From an uncultured Solobacterium sp. (GTDB lineage Bacteria; Bacillota_I; Bacilli_A; Erysipelotrichales; Erysipelotrichaceae): a stretch of 64,000 nucleotides of DNA. A model generated the notes under the pieces. That model made no database searches. It was not told the DNA's origin and saw only the letters and a list, made by a program, of their open reading frames with translations. The position numbers and the translations under genes were made by a program. How positions within the stretch are numbered: the stretch's first letter is position 1; the number at the start of each line of letters is the position of its first letter. This document shows, piece after piece, positions 1 to 8,091 of this stretch. Location of the stretch: the NCBI GenBank assembly GCA_900552125.1, contig URYK01000002.1:1-64000 (forward strand), read 5' to 3'.

Positions 1-2
1 AG

Positions 3-224
3 CAACAGTCATATAAAAGCTGCAATGGCATACTGCATCTATGCAAGGAATATTCAAAAGCAATTTCCAATAAAGCAGCAGAAAACTGTCTTATACGAAA
101 TACCATCAGCTACAGCTATTTTAAAAAAGAACTACAAAATCTGGCAAATAAAAATGGAACTGAACATAGAACAGAAAAGCTGCCACAGCATAGGAATATA
201 AGAGGTAAAGAACATTATGAATAA
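3..224 (+). CDS. istA: IstA transposase of IS21 family, C-terminal fragment
   Basis: An open frame runs in from the window edge and ends with TAA at 222-224, giving about 73 residues. The basic tail (ending RGKEHYE) and the overlap with the istB start codon fit the 3' end of IS21 istA genes. IstA is the DDE transposase that works with the IstB ATPase. The catalytic part is outside the window, so it cannot be judged whether the gene is intact. Confidence 0.7.
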   Translation, partial: QQSYKSCNGILHLCKEYSKAISNKAAENCLIRNTISYSYFKKELQNLANKNGTEHRTEKLPQHRNIRGKEHYE

Positions 225-999
225 ATTAAACAGCAATCATGAGAGAAAAGAAGAAGAAAAATTATATGAAGAACTATATGAAAAATTGAAAATCATGAAA
301 TTTTCCGGAATGGCGGAAGAGCTTCGTAAGCAGGGACAGAATGCGGAAAGTACAACAATGAATTTTGAAGAAAGATTCATCGAGCTGGTAAATGCTGAGT
401 GGAATCTTCGTTATAATAAAAAATTTCAAAGATATCTAAAGAAATCAGAATTAAAAATTCCAGGAGCAAGCTTTGACGAAAAGCTATATGATCCAGAAAG
501 AGGACTGAATACAACACTTATCGAACGGCTGAATACATGTGAATGGATTGAAACGGGACAAAATCTGTTGATTACCGGAATGACAGGTACGGGAAAAAGC
601 TTTTACGCAAATGCATTAGGAATAGCAGCATTAAAACAGTTTAAAACAGTTCGATATATAAAAGCATCAAAATTACTTACAGAATTAGATTCTTATCGAC
701 AATTGGATGACAAAGTAAAAATATTAAATCTGGTAGAACAACTAAGTAAAGTAGATCTGCTTATCATAGATGACTTTGGTTTAATGGAGCTGGATATTGA
801 AAAATGCAGGGATCTTTTTGAAATATTAGATGGTCGAGAAGGAAGAAAATCAACGATAGTTATTTCTCAATTGCCGGTAAAAGAGTGGTATGATCTATTT
901 AAAGATAGTACTTATGCAGATGCATGTTTAGATAGACTTCTTTATAAATCATATAGATTGGAATTTAAAGGTGATTCATTAAGAAAGAATGATAAATAG
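217..999 (+). CDS. istB: IstB-like ATPase, IS21 transposition helper
   Basis: This 260-residue protein is a normal length for IstB. It has a Walker A motif (GMTGTGKS, residues 121-128) and a Walker B motif (LLIIDD, 181-186) of the AAA+ DnaA/DnaC-like fold. The N-terminal part is the usual charged IstB domain. IstB forms an ATP-dependent assembly on target DNA and activates the IstA transposase. The ATG overlaps the istA stop by 8 bases, the usual translational coupling. No frame damage is visible. Confidence 0.92.
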   Translation: MNKLNSNHERKEEEKLYEELYEKLKIMKFSGMAEELRKQGQNAESTTMNFEERFIELVNAEWNLRYNKKFQRYLKKSELKIPGASFDEKLYDPERGLNTTLIERLNTCEWIETGQNLLITGMTGTGKSFYANALGIAALKQFKTVRYIKASKLLTELDSYRQLDDKVKILNLVEQLSKVDLLIIDDFGLMELDIEKCRDLFEILDGREGRKSTIVISQLPVKEWYDLFKDSTYADACLDRLLYKSYRLEFKGDSLRKNDK

Positions 1000-1030
1000 T
1001 GCACCGCTTTACCGCTACAAATGCACCGAT

Positions 1031-1055
1031 GGAGCGCTACAGGCGCTCCATTTTT
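1031..1055 (+). terminator. hairpin terminator after istB
   Basis: A 7-bp perfect stem (ggagcgc 1031-1037 with gcgctcc 1043-1049) and a 5-base loop are followed by a T run (1051-1055). It lies 31 bases after the istB stop and doubles as part of the IS terminal region. Confidence 0.6.
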
Positions 1056-1143
1056 CCGCTACGTGCACTTCTTGTTTCTTCCCAAAATAAACATGAGTAG
1101 GGGTATAAAATTCAAATATTGACATCATTTTTCTCCTTTACAC

Positions 1144-1167
1144 AAATAAAAAGGGGAAAGCCCCTTT
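1144..1167 (-). terminator. terminator of the nucleotidyltransferase gene
   Basis: On the minus strand a 7-bp stem (aaaggggc side at 1161-1167 pairing with 1150-1156) is followed by a T-rich run, directly after the stop codon at 1168. Confidence 0.75.
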
Positions 1168-2079
1168 CTATTCACTCCACAATGGTACTGGATATTTTCC
1201 TTCATCAATTAATTTACGAATTCCTTCTTTTACCATTGGTTTATCTTCCTGATATGTAACACCATACCATTTATCATCACTAGATAATACTGTTACAGTT
1301 GCTTTTCCTTCACGAATTAAAGTATCTACTGTAACTGGAATATAGAATTCACTCTTTAATGGATTTTCTTTTACTGTTTCATTTAAAAATGCTGGGAAAC
1401 GTTCCTCTACTTCTTCAATGAATTTTGGTGTGAATCCCCACATATTCATAGATACTAAAGAATCTGCATCTACATCATGCCATGTATCATTTTCAAAATA
1501 TTGAACTTTTCCATCTCTTTTTTCAATTCTTGTACGTTCATCTACTCCTGCAAGCTTACCATTTTCTACCTTACATACACCGCGTGCAACACTTCCATGA
1601 TCAGTAAGTGTATTTCCTAATACAAAGCCAACCATACTATAAGCTGTTTCATCTTCATTAGAAACTAAATAATCATGTAGTTTCTGGAAAGAAGCTATTC
1701 CATAATAATCATCTGCATTAATAACTGCAAATGGTTCATGGATAACATCCTTACAGCATAAGATTGCATGTGCAGTTCCCCAAGGTTTTACACGTTCACT
1801 AGGAATTTCAAATCCTTCTGGTAAACAAGCATCCATTTCTTGGAATACATATTCTACTTTAATATGCTTTGCGATTTTATCACCGATTGCTTTCTTAAAA
1901 TCTTCTTCAATTGCTTTCTTAATAATAAATACGATTTTATTAAATCCAGCACGAATAGCATCATAAGCAGACATTTCCAAAATGATTTCCCCATTTGGAC
2001 CAATTGGATCAATCTGTTTTAAGCCACCATAACGGCTTCCCATACCAGCCGCTAAAACAACTAAAGTTACATCTTTCAT
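1168..2079 (-). CDS. sugar-phosphate nucleotidyltransferase family protein
   Basis: The 303-residue protein starts with the NTP-transferase signature LAAGMGSRYGGLKQ (residues 9-22), where the glycine-rich loop and the basic residue contact the nucleotide. A metal-binding type motif NADDYYG lies near residue 121. The family activates sugar phosphates to NDP-sugars for envelope or polysaccharide synthesis; the substrate cannot be told here. The start is supported by aggtgag six to ten bases upstream of ATG. It stands alone between an IS remnant and a tRNA gene. Confidence 0.8.
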   Translation of the reverse strand: MKDVTLVVLAAGMGSRYGGLKQIDPIGPNGEIILEMSAYDAIRAGFNKIVFIIKKAIEEDFKKAIGDKIAKHIKVEYVFQEMDACLPEGFEIPSERVKPWGTAHAILCCKDVIHEPFAVINADDYYGIASFQKLHDYLVSNEDETAYSMVGFVLGNTLTDHGSVARGVCKVENGKLAGVDERTRIEKRDGKVQYFENDTWHDVDADSLVSMNMWGFTPKFIEEVEERFPAFLNETVKENPLKSEFYIPVTVDTLIREGKATVTVLSSDDKWYGVTYQEDKPMVKEGIRKLIDEGKYPVPLWSE

Positions 2080-2290
2080 TTTCTCACCTAGTATATTGTA
2101 ATTTATTAGATAATCTCAATTACAAATATTCCTTTCTCGTCTTAAACATTTTATCATAGATAGTACAACATGAAAAGGATTACAAGCCTTATTATCATAA
2201 ATTATTACAATTCATATGTATTATAGAAAAATACAATTATATTACAGGAATTTAATAAAAAAACCGCTATATAAACGGTAAATGATCTTA

Positions 2291-2366
2291 TGGTGCCGGC
2301 TATAGGACTTGAACCTACGACCTACGCGTTACGAGTGCGTTGCTCTACCAACTAAGCTAAGCCGGC
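2291..2366 (-). tRNA. tRNA-Thr (anticodon CGT)
   Basis: The minus strand folds into a cloverleaf: acceptor GCCGGCT/AGCCGGC, anticodon loop CTCGTAA, T-loop GTTCAAG, and an encoded CCA (2291-2293). Anticodon CGT reads ACG (Thr). A weak hairpin plus T run (about 2254-2280) may be its terminator. Confidence 0.95.
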
Positions 2367-2460
2367 ATTCTCAGAACAGTGGTATTATATCACTTTTTTG
2401 TCTTTGTGTATATATTTTTAATGTACAGCTCTACAAAATTACAAAGCAAATCACTTAATA

Positions 2461-2490
2461 TTGAATATGATAAATTCCCTGTAGTATAAT
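2461..2490 (+). promoter_or_regulatory. sigma-A type promoter
   Basis: ttgaat (2461-2466) and a perfect tataat (2485-2490) are separated by 18 bases, 23 bases ahead of the start codon at 2514. Confidence 0.65.
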
Positions 2491-2513
2491 AATAGCTACA
2501 TGAGGTGAGAAAA

Positions 2514-2933
2514 ATGATAGACTTACAAAAACATAAAAATTATCTTTGGAAATATTTATTAACCTATGGAAATTTAAAAAAGAAATATGATGATCCTTCA
2601 AAATATGTTTTTCCTTTTGACAATATCATAATGGAAAATGAAAAAACAATGGAAGACTATCGTAATGAAGATATCAAACAGAAATTAGACCAATGCCAGA
2701 CTTTAGAAGACATCTTCGATTTTATTTCCTTAGAATATAAAGACTTTTATTTTATGGAAATTAGCTCTTTACTACATGATGATGTGGAAACCTATTCCCT
2801 GCTGTTAAGAAAAACCTATGATTGTGTTGGTGTCACTAATTATATTTCAAAACATAATTATACATTCCTATGTAAATATGCAAATGAAGATACCAAATCC
2901 TATATTCTTACAAAACTTGAGAACGATGCATAA
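2514..2933 (+). CDS. hypothetical protein, 139 residues
   Basis: I do not recognise this protein. It is soluble, rich in Lys, Tyr, Asp and Glu, without signal peptide or membrane segment. An ATG at 2514 preceded by gaggtgag is preferred over the GTG at 2505, which lies inside that ribosome-binding site. It is a monocistronic plus-strand gene with its own promoter, set between two tRNA genes of the opposite strand. Confidence 0.7.
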   Translation: MIDLQKHKNYLWKYLLTYGNLKKKYDDPSKYVFPFDNIIMENEKTMEDYRNEDIKQKLDQCQTLEDIFDFISLEYKDFYFMEISSLLHDDVETYSLLLRKTYDCVGVTNYISKHNYTFLCKYANEDTKSYILTKLENDA

Positions 2934-3131
2934 AAGGTTTAAATATGATTAATTTATTAAATTAACAGCATTATCCCACATTAGAATAAATTAAATTTAG
3001 TTCCTGTAGCTTAATACAAGTTTGCTATCATGGCTGTTGTTGGTAAAAAAAGAGCGGGTAGAAACTATCTTGCCCGATTGTACAGTTATTTGATGATATC
3101 ATGCATTTAGTTAAAATTTGAAGAGAAAGCT
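2934..3131. other. intergenic region without a supported gene
   Basis: No convincing gene is seen. A 26-codon reading beginning at an ATG near 3030 on the plus strand has a basic composition but no ribosome-binding site; it may be gene debris. A weak inverted repeat lies near 3054-3076. Confidence 0.4.
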
Positions 3132-3156
3132 AAGCGATTAAATCAATCGCTTTTTT
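3132..3156 (+). terminator. rho-independent terminator, plus strand
   Basis: An 8-bp perfect stem (aagcgatt 3132-3139, aatcgctt 3145-3152) and 5-base loop are followed by a T run. Confidence 0.7.
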
Positions 3157-3167
3157 CTCATATGTAT

Positions 3168-3190
3168 AAAAAAAAGACCATATAGGTCTT
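3168..3190 (-). terminator. terminator of tRNA-Val
   Basis: On the minus strand aagacc/ggtctt (3174-3190) with a 5-base loop is followed by eight T residues, directly after the tRNA. Confidence 0.7.
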
Positions 3191-3201
3191 AATTTACTAA
3201 A

Positions 3202-3277
3202 TGGTGGAGGTTAAGGGACTTGAACCCCTGACCCCCTGCTTGTAAGGCAGATGCTCTCCCAACTGAGCTAAACCTCC
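3202..3277 (-). tRNA. tRNA-Val (anticodon TAC)
   Basis: The minus strand folds as a cloverleaf with acceptor GGAGGTT/AACCTCC, anticodon loop CTTACAA, T-loop GTTCAAG and encoded CCA (3202-3204). Anticodon TAC reads Val codons. Confidence 0.95.
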
Positions 3278-3367
3278 ATCGACAGGTGATATAATAACAT
3301 AGATATAAATAAAATACAAGCTTTTTTGTAAATTTTATATCAATTCTCTTATATCCCTGTTTAAAGA

Positions 3368-4147
3368 CTAATGTTTCAACAATTCATCTAGTTTCTTTTC
3401 GATATTTTTATATAGCTTCAAATATACTGCAAAGGATATCGCAATAAGAACTAAGAAGATTCCTGCAACCCAAAGACTAACTGTTGTGACAGTAGATGGA
3501 TTGACTCTTAATAAAAGGAATGAATAAAAGCCTAGTACGAATAGAAAACATATTACAAACATCGTTAATAATGATCTCCAGCTCTCTAACAATCGCTTAT
3601 ATAATGCAATTCTAGAAACACGATCACTGAAGATATGAGGCTCTTCCTCTGTTTCTATTCTAAAATAATTCCATACGCCATCAAACTCGCCTTTTTCATG
3701 ATAAATCAATTCCCAGCCAGCATCTGCGTAGTTTTTTACATACTGTTCTTCATCTCGAAGATCTTTTTCATAATAACCTAAATGATAATAGTAATCTTTT
3801 TCTTCACCTTTTTTAAATATATATTGAATACCATTACGCTTAACAAAATGAAGACCTTTTTTTGACATCTCATGCAGATAAACAGCTTCTTTATCTAAAT
3901 CTGTCACAAAAAATAATTTATATTTTTTTACTTCATCTGAAACTGATTTATTGTTTTCTAAAGGCTTCGCACTCTCAGAAGAAACCTCTTTTTTTTCTTC
4001 TGAAGCTTCTTCTACTTCTTCCTTTAATTCTTCAACCAGCTGATCTATATTTTCTGAAGAAATAAGTTCTTCTGTTATTTCATTCTCTGTGGTATTTGTA
4101 TTCTTTTCTTCATTAGAATTTAATGTTTCTTTCTTAATATCTTCCAT
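3368..4147 (-). CDS. DUF2812 domain membrane protein
   Basis: The 259-residue protein has an acidic, low-complexity N-terminus of about 75 residues. A globular segment follows, with the aromatic-rich pattern (YYYHLGYYEKDLRDEEQY, then AGWELIYHEKGEF) that I associate with DUF2812. Two membrane helices follow (near residues 192-213 and 223-247). ATG at 4147 is chosen because ggaggt lies 7 bases upstream; the TTG six bases earlier touches that site. Function is unknown; in other genomes such proteins often sit beside PadR regulators, but none is next to it here. Confidence 0.7.
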   Translation of the reverse strand: MEDIKKETLNSNEEKNTNTTENEITEELISSENIDQLVEELKEEVEEASEEKKEVSSESAKPLENNKSVSDEVKKYKLFFVTDLDKEAVYLHEMSKKGLHFVKRNGIQYIFKKGEEKDYYYHLGYYEKDLRDEEQYVKNYADAGWELIYHEKGEFDGVWNYFRIETEEEPHIFSDRVSRIALYKRLLESWRSLLTMFVICFLFVLGFYSFLLLRVNPSTVTTVSLWVAGIFLVLIAISFAVYLKLYKNIEKKLDELLKH

Positions 4148-4238
4148 TGGCAATACCTCCAGCCACTGTTATTCTCTTTCATTTCATTAAATGAAAATCA
4201 TAACTGTAACTAATCGTAGCATATTTTTTAGAAAATAG

Positions 4239-4718
4239 CTACTTTATTTTATTATTCTCTTGAATCTGTATAAGAAAATTTGCATACCATAAGTTATCTT
4301 TATGTATTAAATCAACTCTAATTAATTTATTAGTTTTTATTTCTACAAGTTCATCTGTTAAAGGCATTAATTTTAAAGTACTGCATTTAATTGGAAAATC
4401 CTCTCCATATAAAAGAATCATATGATTCATTTCCATTTGTATAGCCTTAGGACTCCATGAACTTGACCTTCCATAATTATATCTTCTCCCAATAGAAATA
4501 CACTTATGCATATGTAAGGCTAATTTATAAATAATCCAGTAATTACTTTTATTTATAAAATTAGAAAACTGCATAGTTTTATATCGTATATCCAAAGGAC
4601 ACTCCTGCATCTGTATGATACAGTGTTTAATTTCTTCTTTGAATATAGCTTCGTATGCTTTTAAATATTGTTTCTCAAGGTTACTCATTTTAATTCTTAC
4701 TTTAATCGTACGATACAT
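4239..4718 (-). CDS. hypothetical protein, 159 residues
   Basis: I do not recognise this protein. It is basic, probably soluble, and has no membrane segment. The ATG at 4718 has ggagtg about 10 bases upstream. It is a single gene between the DUF2812 gene and the Rrf2 pair. A start at internal Met11 is possible but lacks a ribosome-binding site. Confidence 0.6.
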   Translation of the reverse strand: MYRTIKVRIKMSNLEKQYLKAYEAIFKEEIKHCIIQMQECPLDIRYKTMQFSNFINKSNYWIIYKLALHMHKCISIGRRYNYGRSSSWSPKAIQMEMNHMILLYGEDFPIKCSTLKLMPLTDELVEIKTNKLIRVDLIHKDNLWYANFLIQIQENNKIK

Positions 4719-4795
4719 AATAATTTTATCACTCCATTTAATCAGAGTGAATCCTCCTTATATATATCTATACGACTCAAAGTATGAAAAATCCT

Positions 4796-4818
4796 AAAAA
4801 AAGGAAGACTTGCTTCCT
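4796..4818 (-). terminator. terminator of the Rrf2 pair
   Basis: A 6-bp stem (aggaag/cttcct, 4802-4818) is followed on the minus strand by seven T residues. It overlaps the stop codon of the second rrf2 gene. Confidence 0.7.
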
Positions 4819-5209
4819 ATATATTACATAATTGATCAATAGTAATACCTGATAAATATAATTTTATGCTCTCATCAATTGGATTCCACACTTCATGATT
4901 TAAAATACGTTTTAATGTATCCTGGTTATCTTGTTCATCCACAATGCTAGTTGTAGTTTCCATTAAACGCATAATTTCATAAATAGAAATTTCTTTTATG
5001 TCTTTTGCCAGTAAATATCCTCCCTGACTTCCCCTTGTGCTTTTTATATATCCTTCTTTTTTCAAAGTGGAAAAAATCAATTCAAGATATCGCTCGGAAA
5101 TTTGTTCATCTTTTGAAATTTGTGCAATTGATACAGGCTGTTGTATCGCATTTGTTGCTAGATAAATCAGACATCGGCTTGCATATCTGGTTTTCGTTGA
5201 TAATTTCAT
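4817..5209 (-). CDS. Rrf2 family transcriptional regulator without iron-sulfur cysteines
   Basis: The 130-residue protein has an N-terminal winged helix (MKLSTKTRYASRCLIYLA) and the Rrf2 wing STRGSQGGYLLAKD. Only two cysteines are present (Cys13 in the N-terminal helix and one at the C-terminus), so the cluster-ligand cysteines of IscR/NsrR are missing. The start at 5209 is chosen because gagagg lies about 9 bases upstream and the gene then begins 4 bases after its neighbour ends. It forms a bicistron with the next Rrf2 gene and may sense something other than a 2Fe-2S cluster. Confidence 0.85.
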   Translation of the reverse strand: MKLSTKTRYASRCLIYLATNAIQQPVSIAQISKDEQISERYLELIFSTLKKEGYIKSTRGSQGGYLLAKDIKEISIYEIMRLMETTTSIVDEQDNQDTLKRILNHEVWNPIDESIKLYLSGITIDQLCNI

Positions 5210-5213
5210 AAAA

Positions 5214-5621
5214 CTAAACCTCTCTCTTATAGACTTCACTCAAATATTTTAAGCTCTTATTTTCTAGAACCTGGTAAATTTCTTTTTGTATCCCTAGCCA
5301 AACATTTTGTGTTGGACAAAACGATGAACGTCCACACTCTTTTGATAAGCAAGATACAGGGTCTAAATTTTCTTCCACTGCAAGTATAATGTCTTTAGCA
5401 CTGATATATTCTGCTTGTTTTGCCAATTGATAACCGCCATCTTTACCTCTTACACTTTTTATAAGATTTGCTTTCTTTAAACGGTTAAACAATTGTTCCA
5501 GATACTTAACAGAACAATTTCTTGCCTCTGCAATATCACGTATACTAACACAGCTTTCATCTCTAGACGATAATTCAATCATCGCTTCTAATGCATATAT
5601 GCCTTTTGTTGAAATTCTCAT
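5214..5621 (-). CDS. Rrf2 family regulator with IscR-like cysteine cluster
   Basis: The 135-residue protein starts with the Rrf2 winged helix (MRISTKGIYALEAMIEL), has the wing SVRGKDGGYQLAK near residues 56-68, and a cysteine group (Cys-x4-Cys-x5-Cys) near residues 95-106, in the place where IscR-type Rrf2 proteins bind an iron-sulfur cluster. It is therefore a likely redox or iron-sulfur sensor. It is the first gene of a two-gene operon, and the second gene is a related regulator without those ligands. The target genes cannot be told from the window; autoregulation is common in the family. Confidence 0.88.
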   Translation of the reverse strand: MRISTKGIYALEAMIELSSRDESCVSIRDIAEARNCSVKYLEQLFNRLKKANLIKSVRGKDGGYQLAKQAEYISAKDIILAVEENLDPVSCLSKECGRSSFCPTQNVWLGIQKEIYQVLENKSLKYLSEVYKREV

Positions 5622-5757
5622 AACCCACTTCTCTCCAATGATTTCGTGCTGATATTCCCATAATTAAATCAGTTGATTACATTGTAAAATATATGTTAAT
5701 AAAATACAAGCAAAAATAGATTTTACCTATTGAAAAGCACTGTTTTTTATCATCAAA

Positions 5758-5786
5758 CAAAAAAAGCTGTAACACTTTGTCACAGC
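5758..5786 (-). terminator. terminator of tRNA-Ser
   Basis: On the minus strand an 8-bp stem with one G-T pair (arms 5779-5786 and 5766-5773) is followed by eight T residues, just after the tRNA gene. Confidence 0.7.
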
Positions 5787-5799
5787 ATCTTATTTATAA

Positions 5800-5890
5800 T
5801 GGCGGAGTAGGAGAGATTTGAACTCTCGCGCCAGTTTCCCGACCTATACCCTTAGCAGGGGCACCTCTTCAGCCTCTTGAGTACTACTCC
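5800..5890 (-). tRNA. tRNA-Ser (anticodon GCT)
   Basis: A 91-base class II tRNA with a long variable arm: acceptor GGAGTAG/CTACTCC, anticodon loop CTGCTAA, T-loop GTTCAAA and encoded CCA (5800-5802). Anticodon GCT reads AGC/AGT (Ser). Confidence 0.95.
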
Positions 5891-5988
5891 AGTTCTGATT
5901 CGCAGTATTATTATTTCACTGCCAAAACAGTATAACATATACTAATTTAAAAGTCTAGACCATTTTTATAATTTTTCTAAGAAACAGT

Positions 5989-6039
5989 AGTAAAAAAGCT
6001 ATACAATATAGCACATCACTAAGTCTATTGCATAGCTTT
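5989..6039 (-). terminator. terminator of deoC
   Basis: A long stem (5995-6008 with 6026-6039, one G-T pair) lies 12 bases after the deoC stop and is followed on the minus strand by a T run. Confidence 0.75.
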
Positions 6040-6050
6040 ATAAAGTTATT

Positions 6051-6713
6051 TTAATAACCGCCATCACTGGTTTCATTTTGCATTAATTTTACACCAGCAC
6101 TTGTACCAATACGATCTGCACCTGCTTCGATCATATTCACCATATCCTGATAACAGCGAACTCCACCAGCAGCTTTTACTAAACAAGCATTCTTAACTGT
6201 ATCCTTCATCAGTTTTACATCTTCTACAGTTGCACCACTTGTTGAGAACCCTGTTGATGTTTTCACAAATGTAGCTTTTGCTTCAACACACAATTCACAT
6301 GCTTTGACAATTTCTTCTTTTGTCAACAAGCAATTTTCAAGAATTACTTTTACACAATTACCTTTTGCGGCTTCCACTACTGCTTTTATATCTTCTAAAA
6401 CAGCATCATAATGGCCTGCTTTTAATTCCCCGATATTGATGACCATATCCACTTCACTAGCACCATCTTCTATTGCTGTACTAGTTTCAAAAGCTTTTGC
6501 TTTTGTACTCATAGCTCCTAATGGGAAACCAATTACTGTACATACTTTTACATCTGTATCTTTCAATAATTCTGAACAGGTTTTTACCCAATAGCTATTT
6601 ACACAAACACTCGCAAAATCATATTCCTTTGCCTCTTGACATAATGTTTCAATTTTATCATATGTAGCATCTGCTTTTAATAGCGTGTGATCAATATATT
6701 TATTCATTTCCAT
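6051..6713 (-). CDS. deoC: deoxyribose-phosphate aldolase
   Basis: The 220-residue protein carries the class I aldolase features of DeoC: the Schiff-base lysine in VKTSTGFS (Lys151), the second lysine in VKAAGGVR (Lys180), the aspartate in EVDMVIN (about 89), and GFPLGAMST near 62-70. It splits 2-deoxyribose 5-phosphate into acetaldehyde and glyceraldehyde 3-phosphate in cytoplasmic deoxynucleoside breakdown. aggagg lies 7 bases before the ATG. It is a single gene here, without deoA/deoB/deoD partners. Confidence 0.95.
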   Translation of the reverse strand: MEMNKYIDHTLLKADATYDKIETLCQEAKEYDFASVCVNSYWVKTCSELLKDTDVKVCTVIGFPLGAMSTKAKAFETSTAIEDGASEVDMVINIGELKAGHYDAVLEDIKAVVEAAKGNCVKVILENCLLTKEEIVKACELCVEAKATFVKTSTGFSTSGATVEDVKLMKDTVKNACLVKAAGGVRCYQDMVNMIEAGADRIGTSAGVKLMQNETSDGGY

Positions 6714-6813
6714 AACACTGCCTCCTATTTTTCATCTATAGTATAGCATGAAAATCAGGTAAGATGAAGTTTAAATAACTGCATATTCTCTTACAATCAT
6801 TGGGCATCTATTA

Positions 6814-7476
6814 TCAAAAAGGAAAGTCCTCTAAATCTGAAGGATTCAAGAAAATCGGATTAGGCTTATCAAAATAATTTGATGTATCCAAGTCCCACGC
6901 ATTATGTGTATCTCCTTCACCAAAATCCTTTATTTCTTCATGATTCGTAAGTATTTCTAACATATTTTTCAATATTTCTATTGTCTGCAAAACACTTTCC
7001 TTTAAATACATGAAAGTTTTATTTGCCCCTTTATCATCAATAATATGAATGAGCTGTTCATATATTTCATATGCTTTATTTTCATATTCTAAATTGCGTA
7101 ATACAGCTGCCGTTAAATCATTATTCACATGATGCTGTTCTTCTTGTTTCTTTTCTTCCTTCTGTTTCAATGGCTGTATTAATTCAAATGCTGGTGTATC
7201 ATCGTTTGATTCATCATAATAACGATTATCCACTCCATGCATTTTATGAAGTAAATCACTTAAAATTTCCATATCGTTGATTTTACGAGCTGCCAGCTGC
7301 ATAAAAGTATTATGAAACGTTGGATTATGTATCATAAAACCTTGTCGAATATACACTATTGCCTGTTGAAGCCCATCACGGCAACCTTGCAGGTTTCGAT
7401 CTAGCAATACATAATACTTCATATCAGGTCGATCTATTTCTACCTTATATAGTAATTTCTCATCATAACTAAACAT
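6814..7476 (-). CDS. divergent CotJC / manganese-catalase-like protein
   Basis: The 220-residue protein opens like CotJC and manganese catalases (YDEKLLYKVEIDRPD, then QQAIVYIRQGFMIHNP), and residues about 118-175 resemble the second ferritin-like helix pair (NKAYEIYEQL, then DDKGANKTFMYLKE). The usual metal-ligand motifs TEE.AH and RE..H are not conserved: the matching stretches read LAARKINDMEIL and KESVLQTIEI. I infer a structural or coat-type protein rather than an active catalase. A poly-Glu/Lys/Gln linker (about 104-115) separates the two halves. ggaggg precedes the ATG. Confidence 0.6.
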   Translation of the reverse strand: MFSYDEKLLYKVEIDRPDMKYYVLLDRNLQGCRDGLQQAIVYIRQGFMIHNPTFHNTFMQLAARKINDMEILSDLLHKMHGVDNRYYDESNDDTPAFELIQPLKQKEEKKQEEQHHVNNDLTAAVLRNLEYENKAYEIYEQLIHIIDDKGANKTFMYLKESVLQTIEILKNMLEILTNHEEIKDFGEGDTHNAWDLDTSNYFDKPNPIFLNPSDLEDFPF

Positions 7477-7563
7477 ATTTTTCCCTCCAAAGTATATAAA
7501 TAGTATGGCAGGAATTTAATAAGTTATGCTATAATTTAAAGCGGAAAAAGTGAGGTAAACAAC

Positions 7564-7959
7564 ATGAAAGAAATTAAATTGCATACCACCTTAACAAAGA
7601 AAATCAAAGTTGAAGAAAGCATGTTAGCTTCTCATGTAGGAAGTGGAACTGTTGATGTTTACGCAACTCCAATGATGATTGCATTAATGGAAAATGCTGC
7701 CGCTGCTTGTTTAGAAGAATTCTTAGAAGAAGGGGAAACAAGCGTTGGTGTAATGATGAACACAACACATGATGCTGCTACTCCTGCTGGAATGGAAGTG
7801 GAAGTCTGTGCTGAAATCGTTGCACAGGATCGCAAAAAAATATCTTTCCATATTGTCGCTAAAGACGAGAAGGATACAATTGGAACAGCCAGTCATGATC
7901 GCTTCGTAGTAAAGAAAGAAGCTTTTGAAGCAAAGGCTAAACAAAAACTTTCAGCTTAA
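7564..7959 (+). CDS. FlK-like hot-dog thioesterase
   Basis: The 131-residue hot-dog protein has the family pattern SHVGSGTVDVYATPMMIALME near residues 23-43, followed by SVGVMMNTTHDAATPAGMEV. The Thr/Glu/His positions match the catalytic set of fluoroacetyl-CoA thioesterase FlK-type proteins. It probably hydrolyses a small acyl-CoA; the substrate is unknown. gtgaggt precedes the ATG, and a tataat at 7530-7535 suggests its own promoter. It is a single gene facing its neighbours. Confidence 0.8.
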   Translation: MKEIKLHTTLTKKIKVEESMLASHVGSGTVDVYATPMMIALMENAAAACLEEFLEEGETSVGVMMNTTHDAATPAGMEVEVCAEIVAQDRKKISFHIVAKDEKDTIGTASHDRFVVKKEAFEAKAKQKLSA

Positions 7960-7968
7960 ACAGTTTGC

Positions 7969-7998
7969 ATAGGTCTAGTAATTCTAGATCTATTTTTT
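7969..7998 (+). terminator. terminator of the thioesterase gene
   Basis: A stem of about 9 bp with one G-T pair (ataggtctag / ctagatctat) is followed by a T run, 10 bases after the stop. Confidence 0.75.
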
Positions 7999-8034
7999 AT
8001 TAGAACACTTAAGTTTTCTAATACCTTAATTATT

Positions 8035-8067
8035 GAAAAAAATCCCCCTTCATATACCTGAAGGAGG
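8035..8067 (-). terminator. terminator of the MoxR / DUF58 / transglutaminase operon
   Basis: A 9-bp stem with one G-T pair (8044-8052 with 8059-8067) is followed on the minus strand by a run of T, 25 bases after the last stop codon. Confidence 0.75.
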
Positions 8068-8091
8068 ATATATATCATACTGTATTATATG

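Larger units (their letters stand above)
1..1067 (+). mobile_element. IS21-family insertion sequence, right part
   Basis: The block holds the 3' end of istA, a complete istB, and a right end made of short repeated motifs. After the istB stop, the motif ccgctaca and the motif tgcacc each recur between 1000 and 1067, as expected for the multiple transposase-binding sites at IS21 termini. The exact right terminus is uncertain; I place it near the tgca at 1064-1067. The left end lies outside the window. Confidence 0.75.

Noticed and set aside
2291..5890. tRNA genes as integration sites of the ICE
   Set aside because: The recombinase is of the serine type, the tRNA genes lie more than 10 kb from the element's left end and no tRNA fragment repeat was noticed.
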